This document shows, piece by piece, positions 1-11,900 of a stretch of DNA of 64,000 nt. The translations under genes and the position numbers were made by a program. This DNA comes from Euonymus europaeus (Eukaryota > Streptophyta > Magnoliopsida > Celastrales > Celastraceae). The DNA is taken from assembly GCA_963580455.1 (NCBI GenBank), contig OY756969.1, positions 8,137,501 to 8,201,500 on the forward strand, written 5' to 3'. Position 1 is the first letter of the stretch, and each line of letters begins with the position of its first letter. The notes under the pieces were generated by a model. That model saw only the letters and a program-made list of their open reading frames with translations. It made no database searches and had not been told where the DNA came from.

Positions 1-59
1 GTTTATGAATAATATGTTTGTCCATCTATGGTTCATTAGTCAAGGTGACAAAGTCACTT

Positions 60-245
60 TAGTTTAGGCTTAGTGTTTATACTTTAGGGTTTACAAATTG
101 GGTCTTTAGGTTTAGTATTTAGAAATTAAAGATTTTAGGCTTTAGATTTTAGGATTTAGGAATTATGGCTTTAGGTTTATGATTTAAGACTTTGGGGAAT
201 TGTAGACATCTTTAGGATTTTAGGGTTTAGCATTTCAATTATTAA
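60..245. repeat. degenerate telomere-like TTTAGG-rich tract
   Basis: The tract holds many irregularly spaced copies of TTTAGG, TTTAGGG and TTTAGGA, such as around 84, 105, 130, 145, 170 and 215. It resembles decayed plant telomeric repeat (TTTAGGG)n in an internal position. The copies are not in a clean 7-bp register, so low complexity is an alternative. Confidence 0.35.
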
Positions 246-424
246 CAACATAGTATATACTTTGTCTAAAATTGAGTCTAAAACGGTCAATAGTCAAATT
301 GAATTAAGTTTAGGTTTGAAAAGTCTTTAATTAATCATGTCTTAAATTCATAATATATGCTTTTAAAAGATATATAGATGTAACATTAATATATAAATAT
401 ATTTAATAATTACAACAAGAATCT

Positions 425-640
425 ATATATATATATATATACACACAAAATAATGATACAGGGCACAGGGCGGAAGGGCGAGGTAAGTAGCTATCCCATC
501 CCCGCCTTGCCTTCAGGGTGGAATTTTAATCCCCATCTTGCCAAAGTATCGGATTAGGAAAAATCCACTTGGGACGGGTAGGGCATTACAGGGCAGAATA
601 GGGTGGATCCAAATTGCCACCCCTAGGCTTGATTCATAAG
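425..640. mobile_element. possible non-autonomous DNA transposon fragment
   Basis: A GC-richer block of G-rich and C-rich stretches (CAGGGCGGAAGGGCGAGG on the left, a CCACCCCTAGG-type end on the right) follows a short (TA)n run. The right edge resembles the TIRs of many plant hAT-type MITEs. No target duplication or matched TIR pair could be fixed, so this is only a resemblance. Confidence 0.25.
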
Positions 641-2780
641 CTTAGAGGGTAGAGGGACATGCCCATAGAGTAGAGGTAGAAATCACAACACAAACTTGAT
701 GAGGGATGAGAGGATGGCAGAGCTATTTTATTATTGAAGTGGAAAGAGATTAGAAGTAGTGAAAAGAAAGTAAATTATATATAGGTTGTGAGAAACGTGC
801 TGCTTGGAATTTGAAAAGGTGTTGCGTTAAAATTTCAAAGTAAATGACAAGTGTGTTGGGTAAGAGTTGAAGAGGTGTGAGAAGTATACCTAGGTAATTA
901 CTCTAGTGCTACTAAAGGAGGCACAATAGATGACATGTGTAATATTTGGGAAGTACTTTTTACTGTAGTACTGAAAAGTAGAAGTGGTTCAGTGTTTACA
1001 CAAACAACTTCGATGTTTCATCAAAGGTTGCTTGTGTGAGGGTATTTTTTATGCTAAAATTTGTCTAATGGGCTTGACCCGTTTGGCCCATAAAATGAAG
1101 TCCTACGAGAATGTTAGATTGACACAAATAAGATCATGGTTGTTCAGGCAATCAAAAAGGGACATTTGCAAGACAAAGAGTATGACACATGGCATAAATA
1201 ATTGAGAAGATAAAGGAATTAAGAGCTAAGTTGATTAGAAGATTGACCGGTTGAACTAGAGTCAAGAAGCTTGTGTTCAAAGTATTAGAGGTAGTTGATG
1301 ACATGTAAAAAACCTGAGGAGCGTAGTTTAAGTTATGTGCTATGTGGAAACCTAGGAGCATAATGTGGAATAATTGGAGATAAAGGGCACAAAATAAGGA
1401 ACTTGACCAAAATAATATTATGAGTGGTGGTTTCTTTGCCATGTTAACGTCTATAGAAGCCAAAAAAAAGGCAAGAAAAGCACTCTCTCTTGAGTTTCCC
1501 ACATCAATCCAACACAAGTTCAAGCAAAACAACTCTTTTTAATCAGTTTGATTTAATCTTGTTCTTATGACAATACCAATGTATGAAAAAGTAATTAATG
1601 TAACACAAAAAAGAAAAAAAAAATAAAGAAAGATAAAATATTTCACACCTTTAGCATGCCTCGAAGAGACGACCTAAAATAGACCTACTCTCTCTAAGCG
1701 AGTGCATAAAACGTATAGCAAAGGTGACACTAATAGCTCATATACATTCACGGTCACCAACCTAACTTAATGGCCTATCCATACATATATAAATATATAA
1801 GAGTGAGAAACAAAGAAAGGGAAGGGAGGAGAAATAAACAACTCTTGAATACCATAAGAAATGTAGATCAAAGCCCATAAAATTAATTTTGGTGGTCGTA
1901 GTGCTAGTGCTTTTGTTGAACCTTGAAGGCGGAAATGGACATACCATATGCAACGTATAAGAACATATGCAACCTTGTTATGCAATTACCAGTAAGTTAA
2001 CCATCCTCCTCTTCTCACGTACTAGACGAACCACAGATAAAGCATAAGAGATGGTGAATGTCTTCACCAAGTGTTCCAAGTTAACTTTTCAAACCTCATG
2101 CTTTTCTTTCTTTTGTCATGATGTTGAGATCCTCTTTTTTATCCCTGACTTGCAAAAATACAGCTATGATAATTGCACAATAAGTAGAACAATGGATACA
2201 TATGCATACTTATAGTTGTACAGAAATCTGAATCCTACAACCCAAATTATGGGTATAATTTAAATGTCAATGTCAAGTTACAAAGTAAGAAGCGACAGTG
2301 ATGGTCTAAAAATCTGGCCAGGGCTAGCCTGTGTCAGTGCAAGGATGGAACTACTGTAGGGCCACATGGCCCACTCTCATGTGAGTTTGTAGCTTTTTGC
2401 CTGTGTGTCACCCCAATTAGAGCCCAATTCACCATCATCGTCCAATGTATCCCGAAGCGAAGAACCCTTGGAGCTAAGATGTAATAGCAGCAACAACAAA
2501 ACTAGCAACATTAACAAGTTCATAAACTGACCAAGACAACCCATTTGAGCAAGACATAAGCATATCATGCTACTGTAATGCTTGTTCCATTCTTTAAAAT
2601 AGTCATAAGGAAGCTTTTGTACATAAACTTTAAACTTACCTAGTACAATTCAGAGGATACTTATACAACCATGCCTAATACAACCGATATGGAGGAACTA
2701 TAATGAATTGGAAAAGCGAATTCTTCATGAAATATTTCAAAAACATTACAACATTTGTGTAGAAGACAAAAAATTGACTC
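641..2780. other. gene-poor stretch, nothing recognised
   Basis: I see no conserved domain, RNA gene or clear transposon structure here. A 63-codon minus-strand frame at 2377-2568 has a leucine-rich hydrophobic run followed by an acidic stretch. It could be an exon or chance, and it matches nothing I know. Confidence 0.4.
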
Positions 2781-2799
2781 ATATAAGATACATATTTTG

Positions 2800-3941
2800 T
2801 GTGCAAATTAATTAAACATATTTTGTGTATTTTGACCGGACAGTTTGACCATTAATTAATTATGATAAATTTATTTAAATAAATATTAATAGATGTGGGA
2901 ATCCTATGGATTTCAGGAACAGACTTTTCTAGTGAATTATCGGGATTCGCTGAGGCACGCTAAGGTAAGTAGTACTCAACTGTATTACGAAACTTTGTGA
3001 CTGTGAATTTTATGCGCTATTATTTGTATTGATGGTGCTATTATTGTATTGACTGTGATGTTTATTTGAGTGTATATGATAATGATTGTACTGATTGGAT
3101 GTTTTCATGAGACTGAGTTTTTGATGATTTGAGTATTCGTGAACTGTGAGGTGACATGCGATGATGTATAGAAGTAACGTTTTATGATTGCACTGTATGA
3201 GACATAGCATATCATGGCATACATGACATACACATTAAGGGAAAACCTTATTACGAACCGGGTACAACTGTTACAGAGGGGGTGTACGGAAATGTTGAAG
3301 GTTGAGGTTATTATTGAAAGGGTATCTTTGAGACACAAAAGAGGAAAAATCCCGACAGGTTGCTCTGTAGCAGTTTACCTAGGTTAAGGGTCCGAGTATT
3401 GGAAAAATGATTTTAATGGTTGACTGTTTTCTAAATATGAGGTTCATGTGCATTCATGCATAAGTATTACTTGCTGGGCCTCGACTCACTATGTTCCGTG
3501 ATGCAGATATTAATTTCTTAAATGATTGTGCTGACTTAGGAGTTGATGGTGTCGCCATAAATCCATGAAGAAGATGCTCATGTGACTGAAGCTAGTTTTC
3601 ACAGAGGATTGATAAATTAAGTATTACATTTAATAACTTTGATGTATGGTAATAAATGTAGATTAGGGAATGAGAATGAAAGGTCTAAGTTTCCTAGTAG
3701 TATACTTAGAGGATATTAATTGGATGTTACTGCATATTTGAAATATATAAGAAGAAGCTTTTATTGCAGACTAAATTATACTAACTATTTATTGGGTTTG
3801 TTAAACGAAGTGGATTCGTATTGATTATATAGGTTCTTCCGTTTAGGGTTGCTAAACTGTAGAGCGAGTTTATAATGAAATACGAGTAGCGTTCCGACCT
3901 ATAGATCTATTGGTTAGGGTTTCGTGGGATGGGGCGTTACA
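2800..3941 (+). repeat. Ty3/gypsy LTR-like fragment
   Basis: The block ends at 3941 in GGGGCGTTACA. This is the reverse complement of the TGTAACGCCC start typical of many plant gypsy LTRs and seen in this window at 48179. The interior (AGGTAAGTAG near 2963, CCGGGTACAACTG near 3258) reads like noncoding LTR sequence. No primer-binding site follows the right edge and no matching left edge was found, so it is a solo or truncated LTR with an uncertain left boundary. Confidence 0.45.
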
Positions 3942-5330
3942 CAAAGTGCCCTTCCGTCGATGTTATAACCATCCAGTGACTGTAAATTCTCCACTTTTCA
4001 ATACTCTGATGCCCCTACTTCCATTGTACTTTCGTGAATTCTAATATCGGTCTACTTTTTGGCCGAGTATGGTCTTTGAAACCAATCTTGGGAAAATCAA
4101 GCTTCTTTAGTATTGTAGGAACTGGATTCGTACCACGATCTACTTGGTTGAAGAGCTTGATAACTCTTCCTTCCACATATCCTTGATGGCAAGGAAATAA
4201 CACAGCTTCATATATTGAATTAATCAATGTTGATGCATGAACAAGAACCATACATACTTGATAAAAGACCAAACAATTAAATCGGGAATGCATCTAACAA
4301 TTTATAAATCACAAGAATAATCCTTGGTTTGTATTTCTTATTGGTCTTTTACTTTGTGCCCTTTTCTTGATTGTTTTTGAGGAAGGACGAACGAAAGATT
4401 GATATATTGATTGAATTGCATACCCTATTACATGTTGATGACCAATTGGACATGGTTCAATCACACACATGTATGTTTATATAAGTTTGGTGTACATATG
4501 TTTATTCTTGTACGAACAAGTTGGACATACATTGTAGGTTGCGCGTATGGACTCATAGTCTCTATAGGTATTGTTGTGTGAATTGTGGAACACCGTGAGG
4601 TTGAACAGGTTTACCAAATGGTGTGGATTCCCAAATGATGTGGGAATGCCCTTGCACCATATGGCGGTGCCCGGGCATTGTTCAAGGTTTTTGATGGTTT
4701 TTCGGAATGTCCATTAAACTAAGTCAGGTCCTATATGATGTAATTATTTACATACTTCTTTGTGTTAATGATTAGATGTCATATTACTACATTTATGCTT
4801 ATTTAATATTTTGGTCTTTTTATGTTAATTATTCTTCTTTATCCCTGGTGAGCCATCTGCTCACCCTATTTCCTTTCTTTGTACTCCTCAGGTGAGATTG
4901 ATATTGATGACCAAGTTGTGGATCAGGAGAGGCGAGTGTGACATGGGTTGGCCATCCTGGAGCTTAAGACTCATTAGGTTTAAATGGGTTATTTATTAGA
5001 TGTTTTGTTTTACATACAATTAGTACATGATGTGTATTACAGTATTGATGATTGCATACCTATAAGGTATGAATGACATTCGGGGGGAACTCCATGTGAT
5101 AAAGACTCTTATACGGGTTTGGTGGATCATAGGTCCTGATGCTATGATTATTGTTGTCTAATATGACACTCGGTAATTATACCTATATGATTGCATGTGG
5201 ATAGGAGGCCTGAGGCCCTACTTAGTATGTGATTGTGGTAGATGGTCAGAGCCTCTGTTAGGTTGAGGAATTATATGATTGAATGTTATGTGTGATGATG
5301 TGTGTTTCTCTAGGTTAGCACCCTCTAATA
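3942..5330. other. repeat-like DNA without a recognised gene
   Basis: A 92-codon minus-strand frame at 4015-4293 matches nothing I know. The part from about 4400 to 5330 resembles noncoding gypsy LTR sequence, with a GGTGAGCCATCTGCTCACC hairpin near 4846 and a pyrimidine run before CAGGTGAG. It was not possible to define element ends. Confidence 0.3.
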
Positions 5331-5479
5331 TATGGGAAGGTATTGTTGGATTTTTCGATGAATTGGAGATCGACTTAGTTGTGGGATATAAAGGTTGAAG
5401 GAATTGATTGAAATTATTCTTTGATGATGAAATACATTGATAACATAGATTTGTAGATACAATAACACTTCTTGCATCA

Positions 5480-7002
5480 GGTTGTTATAGGCTAAACCAC
5501 GAAAACTCTGCACATCATAGAAAATTTTTGGTGTTGGACACTCCACAATAGCAGATACTTTAATAGGGTCGGCCTACACTCCTCAGTTAGACATAATAAA
5601 CCCAAGAAAACTCGTTGAATTCGACATAAAAAAACACTTCTTGCGATTAACAAAAAATTGTTGTTGACTCAAGGTAAGCAAGAAAGATTGAAAATATTTC
5701 ACTCGTGCTTGATTGTAGATCAAGATGTCATCAAAATATACCACCACAAATTTCTCATAATTGGCCTCAAAACTTGATGCATAAACCTCATAAAAGTATC
5801 AGGAACATTTGTCAACCCAAAAGGCGAAAGGCATGACTAACAACTCATACAGGCCGTCATGAGTCTTGAATTAAGTTTTCCATTCATCGCAGGTTCAATG
5901 CCAATTTGATGATAACCAATCTTGAGATCAATTTAAAAAAAATACATGTGATCCCGCAAGATGATCCAACATATCATCAAGCCTTGAAATTTGGAATCGA
6001 TACTTGACTATAATATGGTTGATTAATAGATTGTCAATGCACATGCGATAAGACCTGTCTTTTTTTGGTGTCAATAGGAAAAGGACAGCACACGGGCTCA
6101 TGATGTCTTGTACATACCCACAACCTAACAACTCCATCACCTATCTTTTTTACTTCTTCACATTCTCTAGGACTAAGTCGATAAGCTGACTTGTTGGGTA
6201 ATACTAAACTAGGCAGCAAGTTGGTGTGATGTTGGATATCTCGCATGGGTGGCATGCCAGGGGGTAGATCATCAAGCATTAAATCAGAGAATGCCTCACT
6301 TAATTCTTGTGAATCAACTGGGATTGATGAAGACACTGTAGCTGTTGTGTCACTCGGCAAGAAGGGGAAAGTAATTACATGATCTTTTGTCACACTCAAG
6401 AACAATGATTTAGTAACAAAGTTATATGTTGCCTTTCCCTCTTAGGTTTTATAACAAACCTTTTCCCCTTATAATTCAAAGTGTAAGTATTTATTTTTTC
6501 GTCATGTATTGCACCATTATCGTATTGCTACGACCCTCCTAATAACAAATGATAGACGTCTATAGGCACCACATCACACCCTGCTTTATCGAAAGTTTTT
6601 TCCAATAGAAAAGGCAATCAAACACTTTCAATCCACCATAACATTCTTGCCTTTCTTTGACCATGATAGTTTGTATGGCTTCGAGTGTTGAACCGTTTGC
6701 AATTTTAGTTTAGTCGCTGTTTCTTCGAAAACCACATTCTCTCAACTACAACCATCAATTATAAGCTTGCAAACCTTTTCTCCAACAATACAAATAGTCT
6801 GAAAAATATTAGTGCGCAACTTTTCTTCCTTATCTGACTTCTTAGGTTCCAACAAACTCTTACAGATAACTAAGTTCTCATGACTATCTCCTTCAATAAA
6901 TTCAATCTCATCCTCATCTCCTTCATCATATGTCAATTCACCATCACGTGTGTCGAGAAAGGTTGACGCAGCACTCAAAGAGGTACTCCTCCACATCTCC
7001 AA
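5480..7002 (-). pseudogene. Ty3/gypsy pol remnant (protease to RT)
   Basis: Read on the minus strand, 7002-6742 is acidic spacer/protease-proximal sequence, 6405-6034 leads into the RT, and 6140-5928 carries the RT core with [19 protein letters not shown] and RLDDMLDHL. Near 5730 the strand reads VYFDDIL, the catalytic F/Y-x-DD box. The piece around 5540 (VECPTPKIFYDVQSFRGLA) is the start of the RNase H connection. Several frameshifts and stops separate the parts, so it is dead. It belongs to the common plant chromovirus-type pol by the look of these motifs. No LTRs could be paired to it. Confidence 0.75.
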
Positions 7003-7837
7003 CCCAACCCTTGACCTTTTGGAGTTGGGGAGATACTAGCACCCATGCCTCCAAGAGGTCAAGGGTTCGATAAGCGAAGGCATGAGATTTCTCAGCAAAT
7101 CCTCAGTGGGCATAACTTGTGTGGGGACAATACGTCCTTGAGTACTGGGTCCACCCTTTCGACACATGTGTTGTCATCAACACACGAAGGGTGTTAGTGG
7201 CCTATAACACTTTTGGGATACTGTCCTAGTAGTATACCATATACTTGCCCACTGGCAAGGATCAGACCACTTGTAGAAAGATAAAAGGGTCTCCGCTGAT
7301 TTTTTGATTGTCTCTGTTCTGCAATTAAAATGATCTCTTGTAGTAGATAAATTGAATTAATTTGTTGCTGTAATCATCTTCAACCTCTGTGTTGGTGAGT
7401 ATTCTCTTCCACCAAATCAAAAAGTAAAGCTATGCAATCATGTCTAACAAGAGACAACCAAAAGCCCCACCTAGCCAAATACCTAAATCGCACACGAAGG
7501 TGAAGGCATCTTGTTTGCATCGCCACAATTTTTGGAGGAGCTGTTGTTGTTGTGCTATCATTTCCATGCGATTTTCGAAGAAGATAAAACATCGGTTCTT
7601 GCAATGAGAAATCCTGTGCACAAGTACTTATGGAACGCCAAAAACTTTGTAAAGTTGTGTGTTGATGGGCAAAATGGTGTTGCTTAGACCGGTGGAGTGT
7701 TTTGCAAATGGGCAAATTAGATAGAATTGCTTGAGCAAAATAAACCCAACACCACTACTCTCACCTCTATCCGTCGCCAAAAATGGCTAGATTGAGGCAA
7801 AACTTATTTACGTCTTTGCCGGCTTTTGTACCTCTTT
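7003..7837 (-). other. probable gypsy gag/leader flank, unresolved
   Basis: Minus-strand frames (7715-7380) include a glutamine run and resemble low-complexity parts of gypsy gag, but I recognise no zinc knuckle. They sit directly upstream, in that orientation, of the gypsy pol remnant. The assignment rests only on position. Confidence 0.25.
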
Positions 7838-8086
7838 TTGACAATTTTTGATGTCAGATCTTGACAAGGCCACTGACATTAGATTCATCTCTGCCTAAAG
7901 ATTTTAACACCAATGACCTCATCTTGATCCATAGCTAGAAAAGACTGTATCAAGGCAAAATGTACTATAGCCGTTTTGCCTCGATCTGACATTTTTTAAT
8001 GTCAAATCTTGGTAAGGCTAATAACGTTAAATTCTTCTTGGTAAGGCTAACGATTCTAACGCCATCGACCTCACCTCGATCCAAAG
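7838..8086. repeat. imperfect 150-bp tandem duplication
   Basis: The segment at 7838-7936 (GACAATTTTTGATGTCAGA to CTTGATCC) recurs at 7988-8086 (GACATTTTTTAATGTCAAA to CTCGATCC) with many substitutions. Only two copies are seen. Confidence 0.5.
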
Positions 8087-8250
8087 TTGTACAAAAAGAA
8101 AGAAAATCAAGAACAAATTTAAGCTTCGTCTTTAACTGAAATAATAATTGCAAATATATAATTTAAAGTTTTCTCCTTAATTCAATAAATTTAAAAATCA
8201 GTTAGACCATAACTATCAAAAAAGGTCAGTTGTTCTTTTAATCTCAAGAG

Positions 8251-8748
8251 TTAGTAAATTAGCACCTAAACCTAATTTCTCATTTGCAGATTAAGCTGAG
8301 GTTTATAACTTTTAGGGGTATGCATGGAATAAATCCAAAGTTTATGGGGTTAAAGTTGTACTTTCTTAATGGGGAAAAAAGGAGAAACAATTGGACAAGA
8401 GTAATTTGAAACAAAAAGAGCAGCCTCTGATGTTGTTTTTTCGTTTGGTCTTCTAGCTTCAATTTCAATTTCAATTTCTATTCACAAATTTACTTGTAAT
8501 CAACCATCTTTTTAATGTTAAGTGTTAGTAAATTAATACCAAAACCTAACTTTTCTTTTACAAATTAGGCCCTACTTGAAAGTTTTAACGGTACGCAAGA
8601 AATAACTCAAAAGTTTATGGGGTTATAGTGCTATATTCCAAAATGTGAAAAAGGGTGAAAAAGCTAAACAAGACTTCTGAAACGTAAACAATGGGCGTTG
8701 TTGGTTTCTCATTGGATCTTCCAGCTTCAATTTCAATTTCTTTCCACG
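8251..8748. repeat. 274-bp imperfect tandem duplication upstream of P4H
   Basis: A unit starting TTAGTAAATTA at 8251 and ending with repeated TTCAATTTCAATTTC recurs from 8525. Both copies contain AAGTTTATGGGGTTA, a G/A-rich block and a TTCTAGCTTC/TTCCAGCTTC motif. The second copy ends about 118 bp before the hydroxylase start codon, so the duplication sits in the proximal promoter or 5' UTR. Confidence 0.6.
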
Positions 8749-8778
8749 AAGCCACCCATTAAATGTAGGTCTAATTGG

Positions 8779-8791
8779 TCTCTCTCTCTCT
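8779..8791 (+). promoter_or_regulatory. pyrimidine (CT)n tract in P4H 5' region
   Basis: An uninterrupted TC run lies 75 bp upstream of the hydroxylase ATG. CT-rich patches near transcription starts are common in plant promoters and 5' UTRs. No convincing TATA box could be fixed around it. Confidence 0.4.
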
Positions 8792-8865
8792 GTTAACGCA
8801 TGCTATACTAATCGGTTCATACCAACACAATTTCTCTCTCGGTTTCGCCTTTCGTGGCCGGCACC

Positions 8866-8929
8866 ATGGTAGCTCCGATGAAAATTGTCTTTGGTCTCCT
8901 CACAGTCGTCACTTTTGGGATGATTATCG
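8866..8929 (+). CDS. P4H: P4H exon 1
   Basis: It encodes residues 1-21 and the first base of G22, including most of the signal-anchor. The donor is GTACTC at 8930. The reading frame continues past it, but that extension does not match the family, whereas the splice to 9766 restores it. Confidence 0.88.
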
Positions 8930-11900
8930 GTACTCTCACCAACTACACACCCTTTGTATTTCAAGAATTCACATACATTTTCACACTGTTTGTAGTTCTC
9001 TTGTCTTGGTCGATATGTTTTGTACGTATTTGTAATGTTTGATTTCTTTATCTATGCGGTTCTTTTTGGGGTTTTGGGTTTTAAGGTAGAACTAGACGAG
9101 TAGTAATTTACTGATCTTGGAATCGATGAATTGGAAAACCTTCAATTGAGGATGACAGGAGTGTGATTGTACAGTTGATTGAGAAATCACTTGTCCCCAT
9201 AATTCTACAAAGAATATTTTGAGTTGTAATTTTTTTATGATATTGAATTTGAAGCTATATGGTTATTATGCTAATAAAAACAACGAAATGTTTGGTTTTG
9301 GATGTAAGAAATGGATTTTATACTATAGTTGAGGCTTGAAACTGTCACCTGTGTATTATGATAATAATAAGAACAATACGAGAGTGCAATTGACGGTAGA
9401 GCAATGAACATGGAGATCGGGCTAGGAAGATGGTTCAAAGAATCTCGATAGTAGTTCCACTAATAATCCTTTTATGATTTTTGACTTTTTGATGGTGATA
9501 ATTTCATAAAGAGCAAACCAAGATCCATAATACAAAAACCACAAATAGCATGAGGAAGAATAAGATATAGTGATGTAAGTCTATATTATTATCATTATTA
9601 TTGTCTTTTGATGCTGCAAAAACTGTTTTACCTGTCTTTAAATTTGGAACATTGGTCAAATTTGCAAATTGAGATGCAGTACATAACTGGGGCACAAGAG
9701 TTTTACAAACTATCTTTGTCTTGAAGTTTACTAACATTAATTGCTATATTGTTTGGGACTCGCAGGAGCTTTATTTCAGTTGGCATTTATACGAAGATTG
9801 GAAGATTCATATGGTAGTTGTTCGACATTTTTGGTTGAGTACTAGTTTCCTCTATAGCTGAATCCATTTGGTTGTGAGTTGTGACTTGAGGTTTTAGCTC
9901 AGATTTCATAAAATCAAGCTCAGATTTGCACATTGTCATCTTCTTGTAGATTTAGCATTGCTTTTTCTGTTTTGCTATTTTATGCTTCATATACATTATT
10001 TGAAAAGAAACATAATATTTTCGATTGCGTTCTTTTTGCAAATGGTCTTTTCTTGACAGAATTATCCCAGTTCAAAGTTAATTCTCAGTAATTGAGTTGC
10101 TTGATGCATGATAGACCATTTGGTGGAACATGTATACTGGTTTTGCCAGTTTTTTCTTGTTGGTATTTAATTGCAGCTGTGTTTGCATTGGTCTTAATGA
10201 GTCATCCTTCAAGAAATTTAGATATTATTTATCATTTTATTGAATATGTATTATGATTAAACTTTGCAACTAATTGATCAATTTTCAGTTCTTTTAATAT
10301 GTAAAAGTGTGTTCTACTACAAGTTGGTGCCAGCTTAAGTAGTGACTTCCTTCACCTATTGCTAGTCAGTTATATTGTTATGATCAGGAAAAAACTTTTT
10401 AAATGTGCAGAACCAGTCGATTTGTATAGGATTTTGTGACATAGTAAATTTAAAGGATAAAAGTGTTTTTATACTAAATAATATTAGTATTTTAGGAATT
10501 ACATTAGGTTCTATGGGCTACCTTGGAAATATTACTGTGTATAATTCTTTTATTCAAGAAAATGCCAAAAATATCATATTGTAGTTGTTAGATTGATGTG
10601 TGTTCATCAACATAATCCAAGTGTCTTGGCCCTTTATCACGCTTGTAAAATTATATCTTCGTTTCATAGTTTTTAATTCGGCTTCATGTGTATTCATTAA
10701 TCATTAACATAATCGAAGTGGACCCATTATCATCCTTGCAAAATTTGAACTTTGTTTCATGGTGTTTTATCCAACGAATGTCTTACAAATCCATATCCTT
10801 TACAGGAACTGAATTTCCACCATTTAAAAGAGCACGTAGAAGTCTGAATGATGGTTTTCTTCGGTTGCCTGGAGGTTAGTATCTTATCTGTTTATAATAC
10901 TGTTCTAATGTAGCTAATATTTTTCCTTTCTTTTTTAATTCATAATAGGCTGCTTCTAGAAACAGATATTATCATACCATGCTGACGCTCAAAGTTTTGG
11001 TCATCAGAAAGTAAACTAATATGATGAGTTGTCACTTTTTTCTAATGATTTATCAGAATAACATAATGGATCCTTTTTTTTTGCTCTCACTTAGTCGAGT
11101 ACTGAAAGAATTTAGGATGCAGAGATTTACTGTTTGTGTGTGTGTGTGTACACACAAAACATGTGTGTGCTTGTCAGTAACTTTTTGATATGGCATCATT
11201 TGGTAGATTGGTGGACTTATAATGATTTTTAACTTGCAATTTTGTTTCACTTTCACTTTCAATTTTAACCTTTTCTTTTATTAATTTCAGATGTTCCTCA
11301 TTGGGACAACGACAAAGCAGCTGAAATCTTACGTATTGGATATGTATGTTCATGACTTTTGTTTCATATTGATCTTATTTTAGGATGTCCTGATAGCAAA
11401 TATTTACCTGAAAATTTTAAGGTCTAAATGCAGCAGATTTGAAGTGAATGGAAGAAAAGGGTTCGGAACTTTTTAGTCCTTGTTAAGTGAATCACATAAT
11501 ATTTGATTTGACCATGTTTGATGTTACTGCACCATTGAGATAGTAACTTTCATGTAGTCAATTTTGTGTAATGTCTAGGCATTACAATAGATAGCAGCTG
11601 CGCATAACCAAGTTTCTCATTCATTGTATTTGTTTACATGATAATATCTACTTAATTACAATTTCCCTAGACATGTATAAATGCTTAAATACTGCTTGAT
11701 GTTCTAACACTCCCCCTCAAGTTTGAGCATAGATATCAATCATGCCCAACTTGTTACAAAGATAAGTTACTGTATTCCCCGCAAGGACTTTAGTATATAT
11801 ATCAGGTACTTGATCTTCAGTTTATATGCTTGACACAAACCAACCCCTTTTGAAGTTTCTCACGAACAAAATGACAATCTACTTCAATATGTTTTGTCTT

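Larger units (their letters stand above)
8930..11290 (+). other. P4H introns 1-3
   Basis: Apart from exons 2 and 3 these are AT- and T-rich introns with no recognised transposon or RNA gene. A (GT)n/(CA)n imperfect palindrome lies at about 11136-11170 in intron 3. Confidence 0.6.

Noticed and set aside
8854..9042. 62-codon frame reading through the P4H exon 1 donor
   Set aside because: Its N-terminus is real exon 1 but the part after 8930 does not match the family. Splicing to 9766 restores the conserved sequence and phase.
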